A DNA stretch of 54,516 nt from Bacillota bacterium (GTDB lineage: Bacteria > Bacillota > Limnochordia > Darwinibacteriales > Darwinibacteriaceae): assembly GCA_012838305.1 (NCBI GenBank), contig DUPN01000079.1, positions 1-54,516 on the forward strand, read 5' to 3'. The notes under the pieces were generated by a model. It saw only the letters and a program-made list of their open reading frames with translations, searched no databases and was not told where the DNA came from. Of the stretch, positions 7,370 through 16,741 are shown piece after piece (the stretch's first letter is position 1; the number at the start of each line of letters is the position of its first letter). A program made the position numbers and the translations under genes.

Positions 7370-8293
7370 TCAGTTAAAATTGTTTTTCAACCAGCCGAGT
7401 ACCCTCTGGAGATACTCTGAATCGTTTTCCGGATAGAGAAAATCCTTGGTGACCAGGTGCTCGTCTCCTTCCCGAAACCAGGTTTCCACCTTGGCCCCTG
7501 GACCTAGGCTGAGCGTAATGCGTTCCAAATTCAAAACGGAGACCAGGGGATCGTCTGTAGAGTGCATGAGCAGAGCTGGTCTTCCAGCTAAATTCGCCGC
7601 CTGCTGCTGGGGATACAATCCGCGGTTTTTCCAGCCAAACTTGACCAAGGTATACAACTGCACGAAGGGCTTTTCCAGCATGGCCACCAGCAGAGGGGTC
7701 CCGCTGAAGTAAAGATTATCCCTGAACAAATCGGGCCAGGAGGAGAAGGCCCCAATACTGATCACACCGTCAAGCTCGGAGTACAAACCGGCGCCATTGA
7801 TGGCAACTACACCCCCAAGGTCGGCCCCGAAGGCCACCAGGGGAACATCACCAAGATTTTCCTGAATATATTGTATACCCGCCAGTAGATCATAATGCTC
7901 CATGTAGCCTAAATATACTTGTTCTCCTGCGCTTGCGCCATGGCTGCGCATCTCAATTAACAGCGAGGCAAAACCGTGTTCCGCCAAGGCTCGGGCATGT
8001 CCCCAAAAGGCGCTGACAGGTGGGTGCTCGAGACCGCCCAGGAAGATCACGACCGCCTTGGGTTCTTGCACTTCCAGCTCCCAAGCGGCCAGTTCATATC
8101 CATCATCGGTCAGCAGAGATAATGGCTTAACCTCAAGCCCCCACTCTCGGGGATGATACACAACTTCGAAATCCACGTGTCTGTTAATGACGGTCCCTGT
8201 AACCAAGTGCGGTAAGGCCGCCAAGATAACGAGGGATCCCGTCAGCACAAAGAAAGCGGCTAACAGGATCAAGAGCTTGACTCCCCTCCCCAT
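7370..8293 (-). CDS. Membrane-anchored alpha/beta hydrolase with Asp in the nucleophile elbow
   Basis: The 307-residue protein begins with one hydrophobic segment (residues 6-30), probably an uncleaved anchor, followed by an alpha/beta-hydrolase fold: VVIFLGGLEH, LLIEMRSHGASAG, and the elbow FGADLGG. The elbow reads G-A-D-L-G, so residue 158 is Asp where most family members have Ser. HSTDDPLV (Asp248) and GDEHLV (His279) supply the other triad positions. An Asp nucleophile is normal in epoxide hydrolases and haloalkane dehalogenases but unusual for this COG1073-like group, so it could be a changed activity or a dead enzyme. The start at ATG 8293 follows the upstream stop by one base, with GAGGG before it. 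Confidence 0.75.
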   Translation of the reverse strand: MGRGVKLLILLAAFFVLTGSLVILAALPHLVTGTVINRHVDFEVVYHPREWGLEVKPLSLLTDDGYELAAWELEVQEPKAVVIFLGGLEHPPVSAFWGHARALAEHGFASLLIEMRSHGASAGEQVYLGYMEHYDLLAGIQYIQENLGDVPLVAFGADLGGVVAINGAGLYSELDGVISIGAFSSWPDLFRDNLYFSGTPLLVAMLEKPFVQLYTLVKFGWKNRGLYPQQQAANLAGRPALLMHSTDDPLVSVLNLERITLSLGPGAKVETWFREGDEHLVTKDFLYPENDSEYLQRVLGWLKNNFN

Positions 8294-8294
8294 C

Positions 8295-9413
8295 TTAGGC
8301 ACCCTCTTTGAGCTGACCGTCAAGGATATCCTGGATAATCCTCTCCATCTCCGACGTTTTCGCCTCCACATCAGCAACCAACTTCAGCTGGGCTCTGGCC
8401 CGATCCAAATTGTGCCGAGGATGCTCGACACGGAAGTAACGATCCCCATCGAGATAGTCCGTTAGAAAACGCATACCGATCTCCAAGGTGATCAGTTTGA
8501 CCGCAAAGACCAAGTGACCAATTTCCGCAGAATGGAGGAACTCCTTGACCATACTTAGATACCCCGAGGAAAACGCGGCGAAGAGTTTTAGGTCAAGGGC
8601 CACCCGTTCCAAATCCGTTTCGTCTTCCCTGGCGGTACTGGCGCCAAAGCGAATGGAATCGCCAAAGTCGTAGAGGGCTGAACCTGGCATTACGGTATCC
8701 AAATCTAAGACACAGATGCCTTCGCCCGTTACTTGATCGAACATAACATTATTCAGCTTGGTGTCATTGTGGGTTACACGCAGAGGAATCTCTCCGCTCT
8801 GGAGCAAATCCACGATAACGCCGGTTTCTTCAGCGCGCTCTAAGATAAAGTCAATCTCCCTCTGAACATCGGCGACACGTCCTGCGGGGTTCGCCTCGAT
8901 CACCTGCACCAGGTCGTTCAAACGCTTGCGAGTATCATGAAACCTATCGATGGTTTCATAGAGCGAATCAGCGGGAAAATCGCTCAGGAGGTGCTGAAAT
9001 TGGCCAAATGTGCGGCCAGCATGATAAAAGTGCAGAGGATTCTCCACTTTTTGATAGGTGCGTGCTCCTTCAATGAAATGATAGGCACGCCAGTACTCAC
9101 CTTGGGGACTTCGGAAAAACGATCGGCCCTGCATGGTGCGGACAACACGCATCGTCTCCCTGTCGGGATCACCTTTCTGCTCCTTGATTTTCTTCCGCAG
9201 GTGCTCGGTGACTGCTTCAATGTTCTTCATAACCTCTTCAGGCCGGCGAAAGACGTGATGGTTGATACATTGCAGGACATAGCGCTTCATGCTATCTCCA
9301 GATAGATAATCCAGGAAAAATGTATCGTTAATATGGCCATCGGTACAGACTTCTGCACCTACGTATTCGCCCTCAAAGGAAAAATGTGGGATGATCTTAT
9401 CCAAGCGCTTCAT
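8295..9413 (-). CDS. Phosphotransferase of the N-acetylhexosamine 1-kinase type
   Basis: The 372-residue protein has the aminoglycoside-phosphotransferase/choline-kinase fold. LQCINHHVF near residue 50 is the nucleotide-pocket strand, THNDTKLNNVMFD (residues 214-226) is the catalytic loop with Asp217, and CVLDLDTVMPG (Asp237/Asp239) is the metal-binding loop. HNDTKLNN and DLDTVMPG together are characteristic of NahK-like anomeric kinases, which make HexNAc-1-phosphate. The gene ends next to the hydrolase and its ATG overlaps the end of the upstream nucleotide-sugar dehydratase by 17 bases, fitting sugar salvage for a surface glycan. The exact sugar is inferred only. Confidence 0.8.
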   Translation of the reverse strand: MKRLDKIIPHFSFEGEYVGAEVCTDGHINDTFFLDYLSGDSMKRYVLQCINHHVFRRPEEVMKNIEAVTEHLRKKIKEQKGDPDRETMRVVRTMQGRSFFRSPQGEYWRAYHFIEGARTYQKVENPLHFYHAGRTFGQFQHLLSDFPADSLYETIDRFHDTRKRLNDLVQVIEANPAGRVADVQREIDFILERAEETGVIVDLLQSGEIPLRVTHNDTKLNNVMFDQVTGEGICVLDLDTVMPGSALYDFGDSIRFGASTAREDETDLERVALDLKLFAAFSSGYLSMVKEFLHSAEIGHLVFAVKLITLEIGMRFLTDYLDGDRYFRVEHPRHNLDRARAQLKLVADVEAKTSEMERIIQDILDGQLKEGA

Positions 9414-11325
9414 GTGCTTTCTCCCCCAAACTAGTAACTGCCGCTTCGAGCAGCCCTTGTTCAACCACTTCACCCTCAGGCTCATTGGATACAATGACAA
9501 AGTCCGGCAAGAACGTTTGGATGAACTTGGCTGCAGACGTCTGATCGGTGGGCAGTGCCGCCAAGTGATCCTGCTCAAAGGCCTGTATTGTGGTTTCTAA
9601 CAGAGGCAGATCCAACCAGGAGGGCTTAGCGACAAAGATCCTTTCGTGGGTTGTGGCATTCACACCTTCTTCATCTGTCAGAAGCTCCTCGAAGAGCTTC
9701 TCGCCTGGCCTCATGCCAGTGATCTTGATATCAATATCAGTATAAGGCTGCAGCCCGGAAAGGCGAATCAATGTGGTGGCTAAATCCAAGATGGACACTG
9801 GATCGCCCATATCCAGCACGAAAATCTCTCCTTTGCTCGCCAAGGCGCCCGCCTGCAGAATCAATTGTACTGCTTCTGGAATGGTCATGAAGTAGCGGAT
9901 CATCTTCTCGTGAGTGACTGTCACTGGTCCACCAGCCAAAATTTGCTTGGTGAAAAGGGGAATCACACTTCCCCGGCTCCCCAAGACATTTCCGAATCGC
10001 ACAGCAACATATGTAGTGGCGCTGACAGTGTCCAGGTACTGGATGATCATCTCGGCCACTCGTTTGGAGGCCCCCATGACACTGGTGGGATTGACTGCTT
10101 TGTCTGTGGAAACCAACACAAAGCGTCTTGCCCCAAAACGATGGGCAGCCGAAGCCACCTGATATGTACCATAGACATTGTTTTTGATGGCTTCTTCAGG
10201 ATTTTGCTCCATTAGGGGCACATGCTTATGGGCTGCCGCATGGAAGACAACTTGCGGCCGATACTCGGAAAAAACGCGGTCTATGGCTCGTCGGTCCCGG
10301 ATATCCTTGACCAAAGCTACCAGGGGTACGTCACTTGTGGCTCGAAGTTCCATTTCAATGTCATACATATTGTTTTCACAGTTATCCAGAAGGAGGAGAG
10401 CTTTGGGCTTGAAGAGGATGATCTGCCTGCACAATTCGGAGCCTATAGAGCCGCCGGCCCCCGTCACCAAGACAACATGCCCTCTAATATATGCACTCAT
10501 ACCAGCAATATCTACTTTCACTGGGTCACGACCCAAGAGGTCTTCGATTTGCACTTCCCGTATCTTGCTGACCGTTACATTCCCCTCAATCAGATCAAAG
10601 ACCCCGGGGAGGATTTTTACGGTTTTTCCTGTGGCCTGGGCAGTGGTCACAATCTCCCTGATCACCTTGCGCGGCACAGAGGGCATGGAGATAATGATTT
10701 CGTCCACATCATACTGCTCCACGATTTGAGACACTTGCTCTTTTGGGCCTAAGACCGGATAACCTAGTATCCTCTGGTTCTGCTTAGCGGGATCATCGTC
10801 CACAAATCCCACCAGCTTAACCTGTGCTCCATAGTGATTGCGGAGCTCCCTGGCGACCAACACCCCTCCGTCTCCTGCGCCAATAATCAGGATGTTCTTG
10901 AGTGCGCTTCGACGCCTGTCGGGCAAAAAACCCGTGAAGTGACGGGCAATGAGCCGCCACACGAAACGACTGGCCCCTAAAAGGGCAATGTTCAAAAACC
11001 AGTCCAAAACAACAATGCTTCGGGCGGGAAGGGAGCCGAACCAAAACAAACACAGCACCACATTAAAAAAAGATCCGACAGATGCTGCGCCAACGATGGC
11101 CAAAACCTCATCAATGGAGGCGTAACGCCAGGCCCGTTTGTAGATGCCAAAGAAGTAATTGCTCAGTAAACGACTCACTGTATAGGGAAGAAAGACAGAA
11201 AGATAAAATTGCCACTGATAGGCTGGAACAACCTCAAAACGAATGAGCAACGCTCCTATAAAAGCCAGGTTAATCAGTATAACATCAAGAGCAAGAAAAA
11301 AGCCGATACGCTTCCAGCGATCCAT
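9397..11325 (-). CDS. UDP-sugar 4,6-dehydratase/epimerase, membrane CapD/PglF family
   Basis: The 642-residue protein starts with four membrane helices (about residues 1-125). A first Rossmann domain follows (LIIGAGDGGVLVARELR), then the catalytic SDR domain with VTGAGGSIGSELCRQI. STDKAVNPTSVMGASKR places Met where most SDRs have the catalytic Tyr, which is the known signature of the inverting and retaining UDP-GlcNAc 4,6-dehydratases (PglF, WbpM, CapD). Such enzymes make precursors for bacillosamine-type or N-acetylated deoxysugars at the membrane. The start at ATG 11325 has GGAGG 7 bases upstream; a longer frame to 11352 lacks one. It is coupled to the kinase-like gene. Confidence 0.92.
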   Translation of the reverse strand: MDRWKRIGFFLALDVILINLAFIGALLIRFEVVPAYQWQFYLSVFLPYTVSRLLSNYFFGIYKRAWRYASIDEVLAIVGAASVGSFFNVVLCLFWFGSLPARSIVVLDWFLNIALLGASRFVWRLIARHFTGFLPDRRRSALKNILIIGAGDGGVLVARELRNHYGAQVKLVGFVDDDPAKQNQRILGYPVLGPKEQVSQIVEQYDVDEIIISMPSVPRKVIREIVTTAQATGKTVKILPGVFDLIEGNVTVSKIREVQIEDLLGRDPVKVDIAGMSAYIRGHVVLVTGAGGSIGSELCRQIILFKPKALLLLDNCENNMYDIEMELRATSDVPLVALVKDIRDRRAIDRVFSEYRPQVVFHAAAHKHVPLMEQNPEEAIKNNVYGTYQVASAAHRFGARRFVLVSTDKAVNPTSVMGASKRVAEMIIQYLDTVSATTYVAVRFGNVLGSRGSVIPLFTKQILAGGPVTVTHEKMIRYFMTIPEAVQLILQAGALASKGEIFVLDMGDPVSILDLATTLIRLSGLQPYTDIDIKITGMRPGEKLFEELLTDEEGVNATTHERIFVAKPSWLDLPLLETTIQAFEQDHLAALPTDQTSAAKFIQTFLPDFVIVSNEPEGEVVEQGLLEAAVTSLGEKAHEALG

Positions 11326-11389
11326 GATCGTCCCTCCAACACTCCAGTTCACTTCTGACTAAAATTCGTGACAGACATTGGAAATCCTG

Positions 11390-12733
11390 TCAACGATGGA
11401 CTGCTCCCCGAGATCGGTACGAATTCGAAGCAGGATCCTGCCAAATCGCCTGGGCAAAGGTACTATCCTCACTAACTTCCTGGTACTGCCGGCGAGCCTC
11501 TGTCTGACAGCGGGTGCAGCATATCCAGGGCGTCAAGACAATGGCCACAGGTTCCCGAGCCCTACTGGAACGGGTGTACATCATCCGCCAACCGGAACAG
11601 TCCCCGCAGAGGCGAATGTACTCCTGTTGGCTCTCGTAAATATTGTCTGTGTCATAGTAAATCTGACGCTGTCTTTGGAAAAAATCGGCACTGCCGAAGA
11701 TTTGCTCCAAGTCAGCTTCCGAACGCTGCTGCCACAGCTCCCCAACCTCATCGCAGACGCGCTTCACTTGGTCGGTGACTGCTGCGCTTTGCCTGTCCTG
11801 GGCACGCAGACCTTGGGGTTCCTTAACTCTAGAGTAATCCAGACCGGCCAAGGCCAACAGTAAACCAACATTGATGTAGGGCAGGGCGCTTTCAATAGAG
11901 TACCCGCCCTCCAGGACAACCAAATCCGGGGCCAAAAGCTCGGTGAGCTGCGCATAGCCCTGCGCAGAAAAACGCATGTTGGTGATGGGATCCGAAAAGT
12001 GATTGTCCTGACCTGCTGCATTGATCACGAAATCCGGTTCCCATTCCTTTAGGATGGGCAGCACAACCCTTTCCATAACCAGGAGCATACCCTGATCACC
12101 CGTTCCGGGAGGTAAGGGGATATTCACGGTCTGTCCATAGGCGCCAGGACCCCCCCGTTCCGAGGTGAATCCTGTCCCGGGATAAAGCGTTCTCCCGTCT
12201 TGATGCAGCGAGATATGCAAGATTCCAGGATCATTGTAGAAAACGTCTTGGGTTCCATCGGCATGATGGGCATCTGTATCAACGATGGCAACCCTTAGAT
12301 TGGCACCTAAGCGCGCCCTGAGGTGATCGACCATAATGGCCTCGTTATTGAGCACACAAAATCCCCGAGAGCCGTGGACGACGCGATTGCCATGATGACC
12401 CGGTGGTCGAAGCAAGGCAAAGGCCCTCTTGACCAGACCATCGAGGACCAAGTCGGCGGCGGCGATGGTTCCCCCCGCAGCGATGCGATGGGACTCCGTG
12501 ATCTTCTCCTCAAGGCTCGGCAGCACTATGTGCGTGCGCAAGATCTCCTCGTCCCGCGCCAGGCGGGGGCGATATTCTCGGATGGCCGGGTGATCGAACA
12601 GCCCTTCTTCTTGGATCTGATCTCTGGTATAGAGCAGCCTTTCTTGACGCTCAGGATGATCAGGGCCAATGGCCCAATCAAATGCGGGGAAAAACACCAA
12701 CCCCACCCGGGGAACATTCTGTTCTGTCATCAT
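11390..12733 (-). CDS. Histone-deacetylase-family deacetylase with a C-terminal cysteine cluster
   Basis: Residues 1-320 form an arginase/deacetylase fold. LRPPGHHGN holds the catalytic His pair, IVDTDAHHADGTQDVFY gives the zinc-binding Asp/His residues, GFCVLNNEAI is the lid region and VLEGGYS is the C-terminal signature. Relatives remove acetyl groups from polyamines or proteins (AcuC, ApaH-like). The last 120 residues are not part of the usual fold and carry C-x2-C (LCGDC) and CC-x2-C (ICCTRC), which look like a zinc ribbon. The ATG overlaps the upstream hydantoinase-like stop by 4 bases (ATGA), so both act in one unit. The substrate is unknown. Confidence 0.85.
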   Translation of the reverse strand: MMTEQNVPRVGLVFFPAFDWAIGPDHPERQERLLYTRDQIQEEGLFDHPAIREYRPRLARDEEILRTHIVLPSLEEKITESHRIAAGGTIAAADLVLDGLVKRAFALLRPPGHHGNRVVHGSRGFCVLNNEAIMVDHLRARLGANLRVAIVDTDAHHADGTQDVFYNDPGILHISLHQDGRTLYPGTGFTSERGGPGAYGQTVNIPLPPGTGDQGMLLVMERVVLPILKEWEPDFVINAAGQDNHFSDPITNMRFSAQGYAQLTELLAPDLVVLEGGYSIESALPYINVGLLLALAGLDYSRVKEPQGLRAQDRQSAAVTDQVKRVCDEVGELWQQRSEADLEQIFGSADFFQRQRQIYYDTDNIYESQQEYIRLCGDCSGWRMMYTRSSRAREPVAIVLTPWICCTRCQTEARRQYQEVSEDSTFAQAIWQDPASNSYRSRGAVHR

Positions 12734-14403
12734 GATTCCCCCTTAATTCTGCGGGCCTCCGGCCGCAACTGTGCTCTCACCATATGGGTTTGTCCCACTG
12801 TTCGAAAACCCCTGACCATCTGAAAACTCTCTTCTTCGACCACATAAATCTCTGAGCTCCCATCGTAGCCTAAGCTCCGGGCATACTCCCTTGTCTTTTC
12901 CTCTGCAAGCTGACGTGCTTTGGCTAGGTCAAAGAACAGGGGCCGGTGAATTTCCCCTTGATAGCCCATCTCGGGAATGGTCACGATACCGAGCTCCGTA
13001 TCTGCTTGAAGGGTAATCCCCACAGTGGCCCTGGCTGATGCTGCTCCAATGGCATTTGCCCCAGAGCTAAAGGGTACAACCTCCCAGGGAAGACCCAGAG
13101 CCTCACCTAGAGCTGGGACAAAGACCGGAGCTGGCGCCCCTAATCCTACCACCGCCCCTGGTTTAAGCTCAGGCGGATGCAAGACTTCCCGCACAGTATA
13201 GAGCGGCATCGTCTCCAGCTCATGATAGAAAGACTCAACTGCCTGAACCAACCTTGTGGTGAAGGCCTCTATCACTTGCTGAGCCAAAACGTCCCACTGA
13301 AGACCGAGTGCTTGACCCCACCGCAAGAAGCCTTGTCTGGCTGCCTCCTCCGAGCCCAGTTTAGCCAAACCCAAGGCTACTGCAGCATCGGTCGTTGTCA
13401 AGCGGTCACCGCCTAGGCAGAGGGGATTGCCTGCCCGTTTCGGGCCAATCACAATTCCTGTTCCCTTTTGATAGGCCAGTTCACTGTCGCCGCCGAGCCC
13501 AATGGACCGGGTGAGTACGGCTGGCACCAATGTCTTGTATCCAGCGATTGTGGCCCCATCGCGTTCAAAGAGGACTTCACCTTCGACCACTGCCGCTAGA
13601 TCCGTGGTGGTCCCACCAATATCCACAATCAGGTAGTTCTTGGCTTTGCACTGGGTTAAGGCCTGAGCACCCATGATGCTCGCCGCCGGTCCCGATAAAA
13701 TCGTCTCAATGGGTCTTTGGACAGAGTCATGCAAGGTCATGGTGCCCCCATCCGCTTTCAGAAGCAGCAGTTCTGAGATGGGGTCCGTGATCGCCGTCTG
13801 CAGCATGTCCACAAAGTCCAAGTGATGCTTTGCCACACTGGCGTTAAGGCACGTAGTGACAATGCGCCTGGGAAAGTTGGCGCGGCCGGAAAGCCGTGAA
13901 CCTAGGCTTATCACACCTCTGTGCCATTTGGCCAGTTCCTCGCTGAGTGCCTGCTCTTGGCTGGGGTTTCGCCCAGAGAACTTACCCACGACGGCCAAGG
14001 CATATCCTTGCATCTCCTGCAAGACGTCCTTTAAGGAAGCGACCTGTTCCATCCGAAGAGGGCTGACTTCCCGGCCTCTATGGTCAATATAACCATCAAG
14101 CTCATAGATGGGAAAGGGAAATGCCAAGCTGCCCAGGTTCACCCCTGGTCCGGGTACCACCACGGCCACAGTTGGGGTTCCCCGTCCCTCCACGATGACA
14201 TTGGTGGAGAGGGTGGTGGAGAGATGCAGCCTGATCGGATCGGACCTGTGATAGTGGGCCAAAATCTCTCGCAAGGCTTGCGTTGTGCTTTGAAAAAGGT
14301 CTTGATGGTTTGTGGGCACTTTGGCCACAGCCCGGACCTGATCGCCAAAAAGCAGGGCAGCGTCGGTATTGGTACCTCCCACATCGATTCCAATAACGTA
14401 CAT
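12730..14403 (-). CDS. Hydantoinase/oxoprolinase-family ATPase (HyuA-like)
   Basis: The 557-residue protein has the two phosphate-binding motifs of the family: VIGIDVGGTNTDAALL at the N-terminus and IVDIGGTTTDLAAV in the middle, with LSTTLSTNVIVEGRG, LSGPAASIMGAQ and SIGLGGDSELAY between and after them. Family members use ATP to open cyclic amides (5-oxoproline, N-methylhydantoin) or carboxylate ketones, usually with a B subunit. No HyuB-like gene is present, and the length is below the roughly 680 residues of the two-subunit type. It is translationally coupled to the deacetylase-like gene, which suggests two consecutive amide-cleaving steps; that is inference. Confidence 0.88.
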   Translation of the reverse strand: MYVIGIDVGGTNTDAALLFGDQVRAVAKVPTNHQDLFQSTTQALREILAHYHRSDPIRLHLSTTLSTNVIVEGRGTPTVAVVVPGPGVNLGSLAFPFPIYELDGYIDHRGREVSPLRMEQVASLKDVLQEMQGYALAVVGKFSGRNPSQEQALSEELAKWHRGVISLGSRLSGRANFPRRIVTTCLNASVAKHHLDFVDMLQTAITDPISELLLLKADGGTMTLHDSVQRPIETILSGPAASIMGAQALTQCKAKNYLIVDIGGTTTDLAAVVEGEVLFERDGATIAGYKTLVPAVLTRSIGLGGDSELAYQKGTGIVIGPKRAGNPLCLGGDRLTTTDAAVALGLAKLGSEEAARQGFLRWGQALGLQWDVLAQQVIEAFTTRLVQAVESFYHELETMPLYTVREVLHPPELKPGAVVGLGAPAPVFVPALGEALGLPWEVVPFSSGANAIGAASARATVGITLQADTELGIVTIPEMGYQGEIHRPLFFDLAKARQLAEEKTREYARSLGYDGSSEIYVVEEESFQMVRGFRTVGQTHMVRAQLRPEARRIKGES

Positions 14404-14427
14404 ACTAGCCCCCCTGTCCTTACTTTA

Positions 14428-15117
14428 TCACTGGGAACAACCTAGACTCTGTAAACTCGAGACAACCGCATTGCTGTCCCCCCCCTGCCCAGAGAGGAAC
14501 TCACGCTTGATTAAGCCCACATTCTTGGCGTAATACGCGTATTGAACGGAGTCCTCCATATCGAGACTTTGGTTTTTGACCACCACGACGTCATAAAAGG
14601 TTCCCAAAGGTACCGTGATAACTTCATCGACGGCCACAATCTCCCTGTGAAAGCGCTCATCACTCCAGGTATGGCCAGGAACAAGCGGAGTCTGCAGCAG
14701 GACAAGATTCCTGGGCTGACCTGCTCCCCGCTCCAGACGGTCCTCCTCATCAAGGAGACTCTGGTCCCCATAGTATTCCTCTTCCGACCACACGATCTTC
14801 AGTTCATGGGCGCCACATTCTAGTACCTGGACCAAATTTGTGCCGCTTAGGTCCTCCACCTGGAGGATGCCAGGGACAGCAAAGGTAATCTGGCGGGTAA
14901 ACGCAGCATATTCCATCCCTTCTCCGGCAAAAGAATAGGTAAGCCCTTGCAGAGGAGGGAAATACGCCCGCAAGTCCACTTGTCCCGGCAGAGAATCTAT
15001 TACATCCACCCCGTTTTCGCTTTGGGGTGTGAGCAGTTCCATCCAGCGGATGGCCAAGGCCACGAAAAACACAAGAACTAAAACGGAAAGACTCCATCCC
15101 CAACCCTTGCGGCTCAT
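14428..15117 (-). CDS. Membrane-anchored extracellular protein of unknown function
   Basis: I do not recognise a named family. The 229-residue protein has one N-terminal hydrophobic segment (WSLSVLVLVFFVALAIRW), then an outside domain rich in beta strands. GLTYSFAGEGMEYAAFTRQI, LVPGHTW and the stretch TVPLGTFYDVVVVKN...YYAKNVGLIKRE recall lipid- or cell-wall-associated Firmicutes proteins in which PLGTF and YYAKxVGL are conserved, but no catalytic residues stand out. It lies between the hydantoinase-like gene (24 bases) and the MATE gene (10 bases), so it is probably co-transcribed with them. Confidence 0.65.
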   Translation of the reverse strand: MSRKGWGWSLSVLVLVFFVALAIRWMELLTPQSENGVDVIDSLPGQVDLRAYFPPLQGLTYSFAGEGMEYAAFTRQITFAVPGILQVEDLSGTNLVQVLECGAHELKIVWSEEEYYGDQSLLDEEDRLERGAGQPRNLVLLQTPLVPGHTWSDERFHREIVAVDEVITVPLGTFYDVVVVKNQSLDMEDSVQYAYYAKNVGLIKREFLSGQGGDSNAVVSSLQSLGCSQ

Positions 15118-15127
15118 ACACTCACCC

Positions 15128-16600
15128 TCACTTTATCTTGACCTTTTTCCACTTACCGGAATTATAGCGTAACAAAACCAAAGCGGATCGTAAAAGCTGA
15201 TCCGTGACCAATGCAATCCAGGCACCATCAAGGCCCCAATGGAACACATTGATCAAGAGTAGAGCCAATCCCGGCCGTACCAGAAGAACCGTCACAAAGG
15301 TGATCACCATCGTAGCCCGCGTATCGCCTGCACCCCGCAGAGCGCCCGCTAGAATAAACTGGGACGATTGAAAGGGCTGGATCAGGGCGACCAGTTTCAA
15401 GATGCGAGTTCCCTGTTCGATCACGGACAGGTCATTGGTGTAGAGGCTGACGATCTGCCGACCGAAGAAAAAGAAGGCAGCGGCCAAAAAAAGTGATACG
15501 GCCATCCCCAGCCGCCTAGTATGATTGCTGTAGCTTTGGGCCATATCAGGTCGCTTTTTCCCAAGACTTTGCCCCATCAGGGAGGTGGCTGACACCGCGA
15601 AAGCTTGTCCCGTCATAAAGGACATGGCTTGGATGTTCATGGCGATTTGGTGGGTCGCATAAACGATAGTACCCAAAGATGCCACCGTTCTGGCGTACAC
15701 AATCACACCTGTGCGCATCGCAAATTGCTCAATCATAGACGGAATACCGATGGTCACAATGTTGCGCACATGATTCCACTGAATCTTGATACCGCCTTTG
15801 AGGCGCAAATGCAGGTAGTGGTCTCCCTTCAAGACAACTCGCAAAGCCAATCCAAAAGCCACAGTCTGTCCAATGATCGTCGCCAAGGATGCACCAGCCA
15901 GTTCCAGGCGGGGGAAACCATAGTGCCCGTTGATGAGCAGGTAGTTGAGGACAACATTGACCAAATTGGCCATAAGATTATAAACCATGGCCACCCTGGT
16001 GTGCCCCACGCCCCTTAGAGTCGCCGTAAAGGTCGAGGTCAGTGCCAAAGGAACCAACCCAATCATTTGGATCTGCAAATAGACGGTTCCTCCCGCGAGT
16101 GTCTCTCGATCGGCGGCACCCATAAACCGTATCATGGCACCCGCGTTAAAATAACCTACGATGGAAGCAGCCAGGGACAGCGCAAACGTTAAGAGGAGAG
16201 CCTGCCGGAGGATTTCGTTAGCCTTTTTTGCATCTCCCGCACCCCGGTAGCGTGCCACCATGGCTGTGGCTCCCACATTCATCGCCATAAACATGGTCAT
16301 GAACAGGAATTTCGGTTGTGTCGTTAAGCCAACCGCAGTAATTGCCCAGGGCCCGAGGCCTCCGACCATCATTAAGTCTACCATAGAAGTGAGCTGGGTT
16401 AGCGTCAACTCAATTAGGGAAGGCCAGGCTAGGCGGACGACGTCCGAATAGAGCATCCGTGACGTTATGCCCTCCGGCAATACTTGGCTAACCCGGTCTT
16501 CTGATACACTCTCTTGACCAGGCTCGACCCGGTCTAGTGCTAGGAGATGGTGCCCAGCCGCCTTTTTGGCCGGCACCTCTTGCACTTCTGTTTTTGACAT
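15128..16600 (-). CDS. MATE-family multidrug/sodium antiporter
   Basis: The 490-residue protein has an N-terminal cytoplasmic extension of about 50 residues and then 12 hydrophobic helices in two similar halves. VRLAWPSLIELTLTQLTSMVD opens the first half; AMVARYRGAGDAKKAN, LRGVGHTRVAM and the matching LRGAGDTRATMV in the second half are the repeated MATE signatures. Such proteins export cationic drugs or metabolites in exchange for sodium or protons. The gene is at the head of the minus-strand run leading to the hydantoinase-like and deacetylase-like genes, so it could export their product, which is inference. Two small hairpins sit in its leader (16621-16674). Confidence 0.92.
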   Translation of the reverse strand: MSKTEVQEVPAKKAAGHHLLALDRVEPGQESVSEDRVSQVLPEGITSRMLYSDVVRLAWPSLIELTLTQLTSMVDLMMVGGLGPWAITAVGLTTQPKFLFMTMFMAMNVGATAMVARYRGAGDAKKANEILRQALLLTFALSLAASIVGYFNAGAMIRFMGAADRETLAGGTVYLQIQMIGLVPLALTSTFTATLRGVGHTRVAMVYNLMANLVNVVLNYLLINGHYGFPRLELAGASLATIIGQTVAFGLALRVVLKGDHYLHLRLKGGIKIQWNHVRNIVTIGIPSMIEQFAMRTGVIVYARTVASLGTIVYATHQIAMNIQAMSFMTGQAFAVSATSLMGQSLGKKRPDMAQSYSNHTRRLGMAVSLFLAAAFFFFGRQIVSLYTNDLSVIEQGTRILKLVALIQPFQSSQFILAGALRGAGDTRATMVITFVTVLLVRPGLALLLINVFHWGLDGAWIALVTDQLLRSALVLLRYNSGKWKKVKIK

Positions 16601-16629
16601 TCTATCCTATCCCTCATTTGAAATGGCTT

Positions 16630-16674
16630 GTGCCATGGGCACACCTTCCTTAAATAGTTCCCCAAAGGGGGAAC
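16630..16674 (-). promoter_or_regulatory. Two hairpins in the leader of the MATE gene
   Basis: TGTGCC-ATG-GGCACA and GTTCCCC-AAAG-GGGGAAC lie in tandem between the divergent MATE and spore-protein genes. Neither is followed by a T-run. They could be protein-binding sites or 5'-UTR structures. Confidence 0.3.
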
Positions 16675-16741
16675 CCGTTCCTCCCTGAGTTTCGCATATT
16701 CACCAAGTAATCGGGGACAATACAAGCGGGAGTGATGACCA

